Positions 16,495 to 26,141 of a stretch of DNA of 64,000 nucleotides are shown piece after piece. Both the position numbers and the translations under genes were made by a program. Under the pieces are notes generated by a model. It was given only the letters and a program-made list of their open reading frames with translations. It ran no database searches and was not told where the DNA came from. Position 1 is the stretch's first letter. Every line of letters begins with the position of its first letter. Source of the stretch: JBHJGP01 sp050331695 (GTDB lineage: Bacteria; Pseudomonadota; Alphaproteobacteria; Geminicoccales; Geminicoccaceae); contig JBHJGP010000010.1 of assembly GCA_050331695.1 (NCBI GenBank), positions 60,588 to 124,587 of the forward strand, in the 5' to 3' direction.

Positions 16495-17182
16495 GCCTCA
16501 CCAGCCAGACCATCGGCCAGGGAAAGGTGATAAGCGCCTTTCGCCGGTCGAGACCGGCTTTGATGACGGCGGCTGCCCGGTCCGCCTGGACAATGAATGG
16601 CATCGGAAACGGATTGGCCTCGGTCAGGGGCGTGGCCACGAAACCCGGGCAAATGACGCTGACGGAGACACCGGAAGCGATCAGATCGAGCCGCAGCGCT
16701 TCACCCCAAACCCTGACAAAGGCTTTGCTCGCACAGTAGGCGCCGGCGCCGGGTAGCCCCCGATAGGAGGCGAGCGAACTCATGATCGCGATCTGCCCCC
16801 GGCCCCGGGTACGATAATGGGGGATCAGCGGTTCGATCGTATTAAGAACACCGTCAACATTGACGGTTCTCACCCAGACCTCCGGATCCACCTCGCCACC
16901 GCGATCGACCAGCGCGCCCGACGTTCCGGCGTTGGCGATGACCAGATCGATGTCAAACTGAGGGGCCAGATCTTCGAGGGCTTCGGCCATCGCCGCACGA
17001 TCGGTGACGTCGATTGTCCGGACCACGACATCGGCTCCAAGCTTGCTGCAGCTGGCCGCCACGGAAGCGAGCTTGGACTGGCGTCGGGCCATGAGGATCA
17101 ATCGGCTGCCGGCTCCGGCATAAGCCAGGGCCAGAGCTTCGCCTAGACCGCTGCTGGCGCCGGTAATCAAAATGGTTCTCAT
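16439..17182 (-). CDS. Short-chain dehydrogenase/reductase
   Basis: A 247-residue SDR: cofactor loop TGASSGLGEALALAY, NAG motif IANAGTSGAL, catalytic Ser in IMSSLASYRG and Tyr-Lys in YCASKAFVRVW. After the Rossmann core the end is rich in hydrophobic and aromatic residues (FPWPMVWLVRLMACLPPVLADRLL), suggesting membrane association as in the DltE/YbbO-like or lipid-active SDR subgroup. The start is uncertain: ATG at 17182 begins at the first strand; an in-frame ATG at 17200 is possible. It is divergent from gmk. Substrate unknown. Confidence 0.82.
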   Translation of the reverse strand: MRTILITGASSGLGEALALAYAGAGSRLILMARRQSKLASVAASCSKLGADVVVRTIDVTDRAAMAEALEDLAPQFDIDLVIANAGTSGALVDRGGEVDPEVWVRTVNVDGVLNTIEPLIPHYRTRGRGQIAIMSSLASYRGLPGAGAYCASKAFVRVWGEALRLDLIASGVSVSVICPGFVATPLTEANPFPMPFIVQADRAAAVIKAGLDRRKALITFPWPMVWLVRLMACLPPVLADRLLRRSS

Positions 17183-17281
17183 CGGTTGTGGCTCAACCAT
17201 TTGGTAGGCGTCATCTTCCACATTTCGCGCAGATGTGGCAAAACCAAGACCGATCCGGAACCAGAGGTTAAGGCACGTCGC

Positions 17282-17926
17282 ATGTCATCGGCCGCACTCC
17301 TGCCAAGCGTCGACCGTCGCGGCCTCATGCTGGTTTTGTCTTCGCCGTCCGGTGCCGGCAAAACGACGATCGCCCGGCGCCTGTTGGCCACCGATCCTCA
17401 TATCACGCTGTCCGTGTCGGTGACGACGCGCGCGCGGCGTCCAGCCGAGACCGACGGGGTCGACTATCATTTCATTGGCCGCGATCAGTTCGAGGCGATG
17501 GCCCGGGGCGGCGAGCTTTTGGAGCACGCTCAGGTCTACGGCCATCGCTACGGCACGCCTCGAGGACCGGTCGCGCAGGCGCTGGCGAGCGGTAAGGACG
17601 TTCTGTTCGACATCGACTGGCAGGGTGCCCAGCAGATCAGATCAGCGGCTCGGGATGACATGGTCAGCCTGTTCATTTTGCCGCCGTCGGAACGAGAGAT
17701 CGCCCGACGGCTGGAAACCCGGGCCCAGGACAGCCGCGAGGTGATGGCGCATCGGCTCTCCAAGGTCGCGGAGGATGTGACCCATTGGGCCGAATATGAC
17801 TATGTTCTGGTCAATCACGATCTCGATCAGAGTTCGGCGCAAGCTGCCGCTATTCTCGCCGCCGAGCGACTAAAGCGCCATCGTCAGCCTGGATTGTTTT
17901 CGTTCGTCGAACAATTTCGTCGCTGA
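17282..17926 (+). CDS. gmk: Guanylate kinase
   Basis: Gmk phosphorylates GMP to GDP using ATP. The 214-residue protein has the P-loop SSPSGAGKTTIARRL, the GMP-binding SVTTRARRPAETDGVDYHF segment, GTPRGPVAQAL and the lid region with RRLETRAQDSREVMAHRL. ATG at 17282 gives the normal family length; longer in-frame starts would add about 32 non-conserved residues. The last 43 bases overlap the end of the convergent rsmA. Confidence 0.96.
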   Translation: MSSAALLPSVDRRGLMLVLSSPSGAGKTTIARRLLATDPHITLSVSVTTRARRPAETDGVDYHFIGRDQFEAMARGGELLEHAQVYGHRYGTPRGPVAQALASGKDVLFDIDWQGAQQIRSAARDDMVSLFILPPSEREIARRLETRAQDSREVMAHRLSKVAEDVTHWAEYDYVLVNHDLDQSSAQAAAILAAERLKRHRQPGLFSFVEQFRR

Positions 17927-18774
17927 TCGACGTCTTTGGTGAGCACGGTCGCCAGCCGGCAAAAAGCCTCGATCGACAGGGTTTCCGGCCGCGCTTCCGG
18001 CGAGATGTTCGCCCGCTCCAGAACCCCTTTCGGATCGGCGGTCACCGCCGCGAGGCTTGATCGCAGCATCTTGCGCCGATGGCCGAAGACGGCCGCGAGC
18101 AGCCGTCTCAGCATGGGCGCCGGCGCGTCGAACAGCGTCTTAGACCGCGGCACGAGCCTGATCACCGTCGAGGTGACCTTGGGCGGCGGCAGGAAGGCGC
18201 CGGCCGGCACGTCGAAGCAGCGCGTCGCCTCACAGAGCCATTGGATCATGATCGCGAGCCGGCCGTAGTCCTTCGTGCCCGGCTGGGCGGTGATCCGTTG
18301 CGCGACCTCCTTTTGGATCATGACCACGATCGTCGCCAGATCCCGAGGCCGGTTGAGCCACCGAAACAAGAGTTCGGTGGCGATATTGTAGGGAAGGTTG
18401 GCGACGATGGTCCAAGGGGGCGCTGCGTGCTCGGCGAGCTCAACGGTGAGGGCGTCCGCCTGAACCAGCTTCAACGTGCTGCCGGCGACGCCCTCAAGAG
18501 AGGTGAGCGCCTCGATGCAGCGGGGATCCCGCTCGACGGCGACCAGGAGCCTTGGTTGCGCCGCCAGCAGCGCTCGGGTCAGCCCTCCCGGCCCTGGACC
18601 AATCTCCACGACCGTCCGGCCGGCGAGTGGCCCCGCCGCCGCGACGATCCGGTTCAGGATCGCCGGATCATGGAGGAAGTGCTGGCCTAGCCGCCTGTCG
18701 GCGGTAAGGCCGTGCTGGCGGATGATCTGGGTGACGGAGGGAAGCTGGTCGAGCCGCTCGAGAGCGGTCGTCAA
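17884..18774 (-). CDS. rsmA: 16S rRNA dimethyladenosine transferase (RsmA/KsgA)
   Basis: RsmA dimethylates A1518 and A1519 of 16S rRNA with S-adenosylmethionine during late 30S assembly. The 296-residue protein shows RLGQHFLHDPAILNRIV, the SAM motif VVEIGPGPGGLTRALL, the active-site NLPYNIATELLFRWL and the C-terminal helical domain. It follows surA with a 4-base ATGA overlap. In many proteobacteria pdxA lies between surA and rsmA; here it is absent. The 3' end overlaps convergent gmk. Confidence 0.96.
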   Translation of the reverse strand: MTTALERLDQLPSVTQIIRQHGLTADRRLGQHFLHDPAILNRIVAAAGPLAGRTVVEIGPGPGGLTRALLAAQPRLLVAVERDPRCIEALTSLEGVAGSTLKLVQADALTVELAEHAAPPWTIVANLPYNIATELLFRWLNRPRDLATIVVMIQKEVAQRITAQPGTKDYGRLAIMIQWLCEATRCFDVPAGAFLPPPKVTSTVIRLVPRSKTLFDAPAPMLRRLLAAVFGHRRKMLRSSLAAVTADPKGVLERANISPEARPETLSIEAFCRLATVLTKDVDQRRNCSTNENNPG

Positions 18775-20042
18775 ATGCGCACCTCGATGAAGGCATCTTT
18801 GCGCAAGATCCGCAGGTGCCGCTCGGCCAGTTGTTCCAGGGCTTCCCGCTCCAGACGCTGCTGGATCTCTTCACGGGTCACCGGCGGTGGCGGCGGCAGC
18901 GGAATATTACGCGTCTCCCGGTCGCAAACCATGAGCACGTGGACTCCGGCGGGGCCCTGAACCGGCGCACTGGTGGCGCCCGGCCGGAGACTGACGACGG
19001 TTGCCGAAAGGACCGGCGGCAGATCGCCTGGCGCAACCCATCCCAGCCGGCCCGATGCCGGCAGAGCCAACTGTTCGCCGACCCGGTCCATGTCGTCGCA
19101 GGTCCCGACCGTCCGACGCAGCTCGCCGGCTCGATCCAAAAGCTGCGGCAAGGGTGCGGCATTGGCCGGCAGGAATAGCTGGGCCAAGGAGACGCGGACG
19201 ATCTCCTGTCGGAAACCGCCGGCCTGGCGTTTGTCGGCGAGGGCGAAAAGATAGACACCGCGCGGCGTTTGAACCGGTCCGCTGACCTCGCCCGGCTCCA
19301 TGGCGCCGACCACCGATCGCAGCGCTTCCGGAAGGTCACGCAGCTTTAGCCAACCGAGATCGCCACCATTTTCCGCGCTGGGTGCCGCCGAGACCTGGGA
19401 GGCGAGCGCGCTGAAACTGGCGCCGCTTTCAAGCGCATCGAGGAGCCGGTCGGCGTCGGCCAGGACCTCCGCTTCGCTTTGGTCGCGATAAACCGGCAAA
19501 AACAGTTCGAGCAGATGAAAATCGGGCTCGTTTCGGGTTTCGCGCTCGCGCTTGAGTTCGCGGTCGACCTGAGCCTCGCTGACGTTGACCCGCTGACTGA
19601 ACAACCGCGAAACGCCGCTCTCCCAGGCGACTTGCGCCCGGTACTGCTCGCGCAAGGCATTTTCCTCGACCCCACGGCTGGTGAAGATCTCGAAAAACTC
19701 GTCGACGTTCATGCGATTGCGCTCGGCAATCGATTCGATCACCTGGTCCAGCGCGTCGTCGGTGATGCTGACGTTCAGACGATTGGCCTCTTGCAGCCGG
19801 AGTTCGTCATCGATAGCGCCCCGCAGCACCTGGGGCCGCACGCGGGACTCGTTTTCTTGGGTTGGATCCAAATTGGAGAGAACCAGAGCGACCTTGACCC
19901 GCTGGTCTAGTTCCCATTCGGAGACGATCTCGTCATTGACCACCGCGACGATGCCCTGGGCGATCACCGGGGCGGATATTAGGCTGACGCCGCCGATAAG
20001 CCAGAAAAGCGCCAGCATCGGCCTGCTCATCGCACCGATCAT
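18771..20042 (-). CDS. surA: Periplasmic chaperone and peptidyl-prolyl isomerase SurA
   Basis: SurA escorts unfolded outer-membrane proteins, LptD among them, across the periplasm. The 423-residue protein has a signal peptide (MLALFWLIGGVSLISAPVIAQG), the SurA N-terminal domain (IVAVVNDEIVSEWELDQRV), a first parvulin domain around residues 175-275 with NGGDLGWLKLRDLPEAL and a second around 285-385 with SGRLGWVAPGDLPP, then a C-terminal helix. It lies 7 bases after lptD on the same strand, an established pairing of chaperone and client. Confidence 0.93.
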   Translation of the reverse strand: MIGAMSRPMLALFWLIGGVSLISAPVIAQGIVAVVNDEIVSEWELDQRVKVALVLSNLDPTQENESRVRPQVLRGAIDDELRLQEANRLNVSITDDALDQVIESIAERNRMNVDEFFEIFTSRGVEENALREQYRAQVAWESGVSRLFSQRVNVSEAQVDRELKRERETRNEPDFHLLELFLPVYRDQSEAEVLADADRLLDALESGASFSALASQVSAAPSAENGGDLGWLKLRDLPEALRSVVGAMEPGEVSGPVQTPRGVYLFALADKRQAGGFRQEIVRVSLAQLFLPANAAPLPQLLDRAGELRRTVGTCDDMDRVGEQLALPASGRLGWVAPGDLPPVLSATVVSLRPGATSAPVQGPAGVHVLMVCDRETRNIPLPPPPPVTREEIQQRLEREALEQLAERHLRILRKDAFIEVRI

Positions 20043-20049
20043 TCGTCAC

Positions 20050-22260
20050 TCATCCACCGAAAATACTGCTGTCGCCACCGAACTCACCGAGATTGCGCAA
20101 CGTCAATCGAAGGCTGATTGTCGTCGTATCGCTGGCGTCGCGGTCCGCCGTAAAATCCCGCTCGACGCCGGCGAAGACGTTGACACAGGAGTTTCGATAA
20201 ACGAGGCCGGCGGCGTTCCGAACTGTTTCACCGGCATCCAGCGCCTGTCTGGTGCTGAGCACCACGTTTAGATTGGGCGTAATGCCGGCATTTACGCTCG
20301 CACGCAACTCCTCGCGATCGTCGAAGCCTTCGTCGCTCACCTCGTCGCCGAGCCGGACATGGCCGATGCCGAAACGCAATCGAGGTGGCCCGAAGGCTAG
20401 GATCGTCTCACTGCGCGTCAGGTCGGCCGTCTCATTATCGATGCGGAACCGGTAGCTGAGATTGAAGAACGGGTTGGGCGAAGCGTCCAGCCGGCCGACA
20501 TAATCGGATGAGCGTCCCTCAAGGCCCAGGAACTCGTCGAACGCATCTTCCGAATCGTCGAGGCGGATGCTTTGACCGAGGAAGCCGGCAAAACGTTGGC
20601 GACCGTTCTCCAGAGCGGCAAAGCTCAAGGCGTAGGCGATCTTGGTGCCGTCCTCGATCAGATCGAGACCGGTGAAACGGATCGGCTCCAGAAGGTTGGT
20701 ATCGTCGAACTCGAACTCGATGCTGTCTTCGTTTGGGATTTGATCGTCATTGCCGCCCCGGGGCGTGGAGGTGAGCGTAACCATCGGCTCAAGCGTATAG
20801 CTCCAGGCGCTGCCGGCCTCGGCGGGCCGAATCAAGGGCCAGCGCCAATCGGCGGTGAACCGGGGTAGAACCCGGATGCGGTCGCGAACGGTGCCGTCAT
20901 CCTCGCCAGAATCCGCATCGCCATTCACATTGTAAAAGTCGTTGCGGACGCTGAGCCGGGTGGTGATGACATCGCCGATCAAGCCGCGCATGGGCAGCTC
21001 CAGTCCGCCTTCGACGGAGACCCGACGTGTGTCGATCCCATCGGTGCGCTGGAGGGCGAGGGCGCTCGCATCCACGGTCCAGCGGCTCGCTCCAAAGCCG
21101 GTCTTGTCACGCAGCCGGGTCCGGACGAAGGGCGCGGCGAACGGGATCTCGCCCGGGTCATCGAAGATCCGAAGGCCTTGAAAATAGTAGGCGCTAACGT
21201 CCAGAAAGTTGCGGTCCCAGACACGCTCGCCGAAGACGCGGTTGCGCAGCACGTCCTGTTCGCTGAAATCGTAGCGCGAGAGGTAGGTGTCGTCGGTGGC
21301 GAGGTCGAGATCGAAGCCACCGATCCAGGCGCCGCCGAGACGGTACCGGCCGACACCCTCCAGGTGACCGCGGATCTCATCGTCCAAGGTACCGTCGCTC
21401 TGCAGTTCGCTGGCGCCCGGCGTGATGCTGCCGCCAAGTTCTGTGATGCCGAAAGGTTGCAGGTCTCGGTATTCGAGCTCCAGAACGATCGGTTCATTGC
21501 TGAGGAAGATGGGTGTCAGCGTCGCATCCCGGTTCGGTCCGAGATCGATGAAATAAGGGACTTCCGCACGGAAGCCGAGCTCCGAATCGTTGCCGATCTC
21601 GGGGCCCAGAAACCCGCTCTTGCGGTCGACCGTCGGGTCCGGGTGGGAGAAGAACGGCGTGTAGAGCACCGGCACGCCGTAGACTTCCAAGAACGTGTTG
21701 CGGTAGCGGACCTCACGATCTTCCTGGTCATGGACGACCTTGTCGGCTCGCAGGCGCCAGAGGGGCGCGCCGTCGCTGTCCGGGCAGATCTCGCAGGGCG
21801 TGTAGAGGGCGTCGTCAAACTCGGTGCGATTGCCCTCGACGCGCACCCCTTTTCGGGCGACGATCCGCGCATTGTCGGACAGGAGAACCTTGAGTTGCTC
21901 GACCGAGCCCTCGCGCAGGTCGTCCGTCACCTCCACCCGGTCAGCGAAGAGGGTATCGCCGGACGGCTCGATCAGGACGACCCGGCCCTCGGCCACGACC
22001 TGGCCGGTCGTTTGATCGTAGGACAGGCTGTCAGCCAGGAGGGTCCTTTCTTCCGTGGATAGTGAGACATTGCCGCGGGCGGTCACGACGTCGCGTTCGA
22101 CGTCATACTCGACGCTGTCGGCCTCTAAAAAGACCGGATCGTCGTCGGCTTGATCCGTGCCGGTCGGCTCAGCTCCGTCTTGGGCAAAGACGGGGCCGGA
22201 CGTCGTCGAGGCCGCCAGCGCGGTTGTAACCAGGATCGCCAGCAGCGATCGGCAACGCAC
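20050..22260 (-). CDS. lptD: LPS-assembly protein LptD
   Basis: LptD is the outer-membrane beta-barrel that inserts lipopolysaccharide into the outer leaflet. The 736-residue protein has a signal peptide ending in VFAQ, an N-terminal OstA-like beta-jellyroll domain (LEADSVEYDVERDVVTARGNVSL, read in segments), then a long C-terminal barrel with alternating aromatic strands such as LNVVLSTRQ and an end of VVSLRLTLRNLG type. Two cysteines near residue 155 (YTPCEICPD) could form a disulfide. The start is GTG at 22260, immediately after the lptG TAG, so translation is probably coupled. Confidence 0.94.
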   Translation of the reverse strand: MRCRSLLAILVTTALAASTTSGPVFAQDGAEPTGTDQADDDPVFLEADSVEYDVERDVVTARGNVSLSTEERTLLADSLSYDQTTGQVVAEGRVVLIEPSGDTLFADRVEVTDDLREGSVEQLKVLLSDNARIVARKGVRVEGNRTEFDDALYTPCEICPDSDGAPLWRLRADKVVHDQEDREVRYRNTFLEVYGVPVLYTPFFSHPDPTVDRKSGFLGPEIGNDSELGFRAEVPYFIDLGPNRDATLTPIFLSNEPIVLELEYRDLQPFGITELGGSITPGASELQSDGTLDDEIRGHLEGVGRYRLGGAWIGGFDLDLATDDTYLSRYDFSEQDVLRNRVFGERVWDRNFLDVSAYYFQGLRIFDDPGEIPFAAPFVRTRLRDKTGFGASRWTVDASALALQRTDGIDTRRVSVEGGLELPMRGLIGDVITTRLSVRNDFYNVNGDADSGEDDGTVRDRIRVLPRFTADWRWPLIRPAEAGSAWSYTLEPMVTLTSTPRGGNDDQIPNEDSIEFEFDDTNLLEPIRFTGLDLIEDGTKIAYALSFAALENGRQRFAGFLGQSIRLDDSEDAFDEFLGLEGRSSDYVGRLDASPNPFFNLSYRFRIDNETADLTRSETILAFGPPRLRFGIGHVRLGDEVSDEGFDDREELRASVNAGITPNLNVVLSTRQALDAGETVRNAAGLVYRNSCVNVFAGVERDFTADRDASDTTTISLRLTLRNLGEFGGDSSIFGG

Positions 22261-23400
22261 CTAGCCATCCTCCGAATAAAATAAGGCCGTCAGCCCTAAC
22301 AACACGGCAATCCCAGCAGGCGTCCAGGCCGCAAGCGCCGCCGGTAGTCGGCCGGAGAGACCTAGAGCATGGACCACATCACTTAAGATGAAGAATCCAA
22401 AACCAGTGATAAGTCCAGCAAAAATAAGCGTTCCGGTTCCGCCGAAACGGGCAACCCGCAAGGAGAAAGTGACGCCGATGAGAAGCATGGCGCAGAAGAA
22501 CAAAGGCGTAGCCAGTGTGGCATGGAGCGTCAGGATGTGAGCCCGCGCGGAAAAACCCAGGGCTTCGATAATCTGGATGTACCGGGGCAATTCCCAGACC
22601 GACAGGGTTTCCGGGCTTTGCACGCTGTTCTCGATATTGGCGAGCGACAGGGTGGTGGGGATCGTGACTTCGCCGACCGACCTCGCCACGCTTCCGAGCT
22701 TGGTCTCCGTGGCATTTTCGAGAATCCAACGGCCATCGGCCAGTTCGGCGATCGGGGCGTCAAGCCGGCGCTCGAAGCGGATCTTATCCTCGAGCATATA
22801 CACCGTCACGTTGGTCAACCTTAAGGGGTCTTCCAGAACCTCGTCGGCGTGAAACACCAACTCCTGGGAGCCCTGCTGTTGGCGTAGCCAAAGGCCCTCG
22901 GAGAACAACGCCAAAAAGGCCGACCGGGCGGAGAGGTGCGTGACCTCCAATTGTTCGAACCGGCCCAACATGGCGGCGGATAGAGGATTGAGCACGACCA
23001 CGCTTGCCGCTCCGCACAACGCGGTCACCAGAACAGCCGGCGTCAAAAACTGCCAGGCCGATACGCCTACAGCCCGAACGACTACCAGTTCCTGCGATCG
23101 CGTCAGCCGTTGGAAACCGAGCATGGCACCGAACAGGAAGGCAAAAGGCAACATCTGCTGCAATAGCAAGGGCATGTGAAAGATGGTGAGTTCGATCGCC
23201 ACCAGGGCGCTTACATTCTCGCGGATGCTGGTCCGCCGGAGCTGTTCGATAAGATCGATCAGGAAGGCAATGGCCAGGAAAGCGCCGACCACCGTGGCGA
23301 CGCTCAGCGCCAGATGGCGTGCCAGGTAGATCGAAAGCGTCGTCGACAGGCGCGCTTCCTGGCGCCAACGAACGGGAACGCCGTGGTCACGGTCCATCAT
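22261..23400 (-). CDS. lptG: LPS export ABC transporter permease LptG
   Basis: LptG pairs with LptF in the inner-membrane LptB2FG transporter that extracts LPS. The 379-residue YjgP/YjgQ-family protein has three N-terminal transmembrane helices, a periplasmic jellyroll-like domain at about 130-280 and three C-terminal helices (LFFCAMLLIGVTFSLRVARF and following). It lies 19 bases after lptF and abuts lptD. The N-terminal 18 residues before LSTTLSIYLARHL are unconserved, so the true start may be slightly later. The ATPase gene lptB is not in the window. Confidence 0.94.
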   Translation of the reverse strand: MMDRDHGVPVRWRQEARLSTTLSIYLARHLALSVATVVGAFLAIAFLIDLIEQLRRTSIRENVSALVAIELTIFHMPLLLQQMLPFAFLFGAMLGFQRLTRSQELVVVRAVGVSAWQFLTPAVLVTALCGAASVVVLNPLSAAMLGRFEQLEVTHLSARSAFLALFSEGLWLRQQQGSQELVFHADEVLEDPLRLTNVTVYMLEDKIRFERRLDAPIAELADGRWILENATETKLGSVARSVGEVTIPTTLSLANIENSVQSPETLSVWELPRYIQIIEALGFSARAHILTLHATLATPLFFCAMLLIGVTFSLRVARFGGTGTLIFAGLITGFGFFILSDVVHALGLSGRLPAALAAWTPAGIAVLLGLTALFYSEDG

Positions 23401-23419
23401 GGCTTGATGCTACGCCTGG

Positions 23420-24541
23420 TCAGTCCGCTTCGCCGAAGACCGGGCCCAATGCCTGCGGCCGGGGCAGACGGTTGCTCGCCACCATGCAGAACGACCCGAG
23501 GATGGGGCCGATCACCGCGATGTAGATCAAGGGTACGAACCATAGGTTTGATTTTGCCAGATTGATCATCGCCACGGTCATGCCAAGACTTCCCATCGCG
23601 ACGCCGACGGCGCCCAGAACCGGCGACAGTGACTGCCGTCGGGGGGATCGGCGCAGAATAATTGCCGTAGCGGCGACCACGCCCAGCGTGATGGGCAAGA
23701 GCGGCCAGACCAGTCGCTCGTGACCTTCGGCGATCAGCCGGGCCCGGTTCTCCTGATCAATCGGATCGTCGCTCGGCCAGAGAAGCTCGTGGAGAAAGCG
23801 TTCCTTCGGTTTTCGCCAGCGTGAATCGACCTCCGCATCGCTGGGTATCAATTCCATCGACGACACCTCGAAATCGACAACCCGGACGCTACCATCACCA
23901 CCCCGTTCCTGAAGCGTGCCGCTGCGAGCCGCCAAGGTGGGCCCCTGCGGACCGTTCAGGAGAAAACCGCGCTGGGCGGTCATGCTCACCTCCCGCCCGA
24001 CCTCTCGTTTGTCGTGGACCAGGACACCGTGCAGTTCGCCGTTCTCGCGGCGCTCCCGAATGTAGACGGTGAGGCCGTCGGCCACTTCCGTGAAAACGCC
24101 CTGCTGAAGAAGACCGATCGAAAGCTCGTTCCGGATATTGTGCTGGAGATCTTTGAATTGTCGGTGCGACCAGGGCAGGAGATAGAGGCTGATGGCGTAG
24201 CAGACGAGAGCGGTAATGCCCGCGATCTGCATCACCGGCACCAAAAGCCGCATCTCACCGATGCCGCCCGAGCGAAGCGCCGTCAGTTCTGTCTCGGCGG
24301 ACAGGCGCTGGTAGGCGGCGATGACGCCGACAAATGCGGCGAAGGGCAGGATGATCAACAAGAGTGACGGAAACAGGAGGCCGGTCAGATGAAAAAAGCG
24401 GCCTAACGGCAAGCCCTTATTGACGATCAGGTCAACCAGGCGCAGCGATTGGGAAAGCCATATCGCCCCAGAAAAAGCGAGCACGGCCATCAACGTTGGG
24501 AACGCCAGTTGGCGGAAGAGGTATCGCGTATACACCTTCAT
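23420..24541 (-). CDS. lptF: LPS export ABC transporter permease LptF
   Basis: Partner permease of LptG in LPS export. The 373-residue protein begins KVYTRYLFRQLAFPTLMAVLAFSG, with six predicted helices split three and three around a periplasmic domain that contains the usual VYIRERRENGELHGVLVHDKR strand set. ATG at 24541 is preferred to an in-frame GTG two codons upstream. First gene of the lptF-lptG-lptD-surA-rsmA run; divergent from pepA with about 105 bases between the starts. Confidence 0.94.
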   Translation of the reverse strand: MKVYTRYLFRQLAFPTLMAVLAFSGAIWLSQSLRLVDLIVNKGLPLGRFFHLTGLLFPSLLLIILPFAAFVGVIAAYQRLSAETELTALRSGGIGEMRLLVPVMQIAGITALVCYAISLYLLPWSHRQFKDLQHNIRNELSIGLLQQGVFTEVADGLTVYIRERRENGELHGVLVHDKREVGREVSMTAQRGFLLNGPQGPTLAARSGTLQERGGDGSVRVVDFEVSSMELIPSDAEVDSRWRKPKERFLHELLWPSDDPIDQENRARLIAEGHERLVWPLLPITLGVVAATAIILRRSPRRQSLSPVLGAVGVAMGSLGMTVAMINLAKSNLWFVPLIYIAVIGPILGSFCMVASNRLPRPQALGPVFGEAD

Positions 24542-24646
24542 GGGCACGCACCATAGAAGTGACGGGCTCCGCTGTCAGTCGTGTTTCTCCATAGGACGCT
24601 GGCGGGGTCTGCGCCTCACTGGTGGCAAAACCTTGAAAGACCGATC

Positions 24647-26137
24647 ATGAAAGTGACCTTCTCACCGGCCGCTCTCGACGCTGCAGCGCTGCTCGTCGTG
24701 GTGGTCACCAAAGCCGAGGCGTTCGGCTCGCTGACCCGGCAATTGGACGAGGCCAGCGGCCAGCGTCTTTCCCGCCAACTCGCGGCCCATCTGGACGGCA
24801 AGGTCAGCGGCGACGTCATCGAAATGTTCGCGCCCACAGATGACATCGGTTCGGTATTGGTCTTGGTTCTGCCGGCTAAGGAGCCCCTGCCTCGATCCGA
24901 GGTCGAAGCCGCCGGCGGCAAACTGGCCCAGGCCCTGCAAAGCCGGAAGGTTCGCGAGGTGAGCCTGCTTATCGAACCCATCGCCGGGCTGTCGATGGAC
25001 GAAGGTGACTTGGCCGCGGCGCTCGTGTCGGGCTTGCAGTTGAGAAGCTATCGTTTTCAAAAGTATCAGAAGGATGACGATCAGGATCGGGCTCCGCCGA
25101 TCGAGCTGGTTGATGTTCGCATCAACGATCGGGATAGGGCCGGCAGCGCTTACGCCGCCGCGAGAGCGCAGGTTCGGGGCGTCGAACGGGCCCGGGACCT
25201 GGTCAGCGAGCCGGCTAACGTTCTCTATCCGGAGAGCTTCGCCGAGCGTTGCCGCCAGCTCGAACATCTCGGCATCGCGGTCGAGCTGCTCGACGACGGC
25301 GACATGCACGACAAGGGCATGGGCGCGATTTTGGGCGTCGGCCTAGGCAGCGCCAAACCGCCCTACATCGCCCTGATGCGGTGGAATGGGACGAGTGAGG
25401 ACGCGGCGCCAATCGCCCTGGTCGGCAAGGGCATCTGTTTCGACACCGGCGGGATCTCTCTGAAGCCGGGGGCGGGCATGGAGGAGATGAAGACCGACAT
25501 GGCCGGTGCGGCGGCTGTTTTTGGGACGATGGTCGCCTTGGCTGAGAGAAAAGCCCGCTGCCACGTGGTGGGTGCCCTGGCGCTCGCCGAAAACATGCCG
25601 TCGGCGACCGCCCAGCGCCCGGGCGACGTGGTGACCTCCTATTCTGGGACCACCATCGAGGTCGTCAACACGGATGCCGAGGGCCGGCTGGTCCTCGCCG
25701 ACACGCTGGCTTACGTCTGTGACCGGTTCAAGCCGTCCAAGGTGGTCGATCTGGCGACCCTGACCGGCGCTGTGATCGCGGCGCTCGGCAAGGAGATGGC
25801 AGGCCTCTTTGCTAACGACGAAGAGCTGGCGAACGAGCTGATGGCCGCAAGCGAAACGACAGGTGAGCGGCTCTGGCGCCTGCCGCTGGGCGAGGCATAC
25901 GTCAAGCACATCAAATCGGATATCGCCGACATCAAGAATGTGGGTCGCGGCCGGGAAGCTGGCAGCACCGCCGGCGCGGTCTTTTTGCAGCAGTTCGTCG
26001 GTCAGACGCCCTGGGCCCATCTGGACATCGCCGGCGTTGCCTGGAGCAGCCGCGATCTGGCGCTGTCGGCGAAGGGAGCCACCGGCTTCGGTGTCCGTCT
26101 TCTGGATCACTGGCTCTCCAAGACCGCCGAAAGCTGA
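24647..26137 (+). CDS. pepA: Leucyl aminopeptidase
   Basis: PepA is a cytosolic, hexameric, two-metal M17 aminopeptidase that releases N-terminal residues and can bind DNA in some bacteria. The 496-residue protein has an N-terminal macro-like domain to about 170 and the catalytic domain with GKGICFDTGGISLKPG (metal ligands and catalytic Lys) and the signature NTDAEGRLVLADTLAY. ATG at 24647 is chosen because it precedes conserved KVTFSPAALD; upstream in-frame codons overlap the lptF promoter region. The pairing of lptFG with pepA and holC is common in proteobacteria. Confidence 0.95.
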   Translation: MKVTFSPAALDAAALLVVVVTKAEAFGSLTRQLDEASGQRLSRQLAAHLDGKVSGDVIEMFAPTDDIGSVLVLVLPAKEPLPRSEVEAAGGKLAQALQSRKVREVSLLIEPIAGLSMDEGDLAAALVSGLQLRSYRFQKYQKDDDQDRAPPIELVDVRINDRDRAGSAYAAARAQVRGVERARDLVSEPANVLYPESFAERCRQLEHLGIAVELLDDGDMHDKGMGAILGVGLGSAKPPYIALMRWNGTSEDAAPIALVGKGICFDTGGISLKPGAGMEEMKTDMAGAAAVFGTMVALAERKARCHVVGALALAENMPSATAQRPGDVVTSYSGTTIEVVNTDAEGRLVLADTLAYVCDRFKPSKVVDLATLTGAVIAALGKEMAGLFANDEELANELMAASETTGERLWRLPLGEAYVKHIKSDIADIKNVGRGREAGSTAGAVFLQQFVGQTPWAHLDIAGVAWSSRDLALSAKGATGFGVRLLDHWLSKTAES

Positions 26138-26141
26138 ACCG

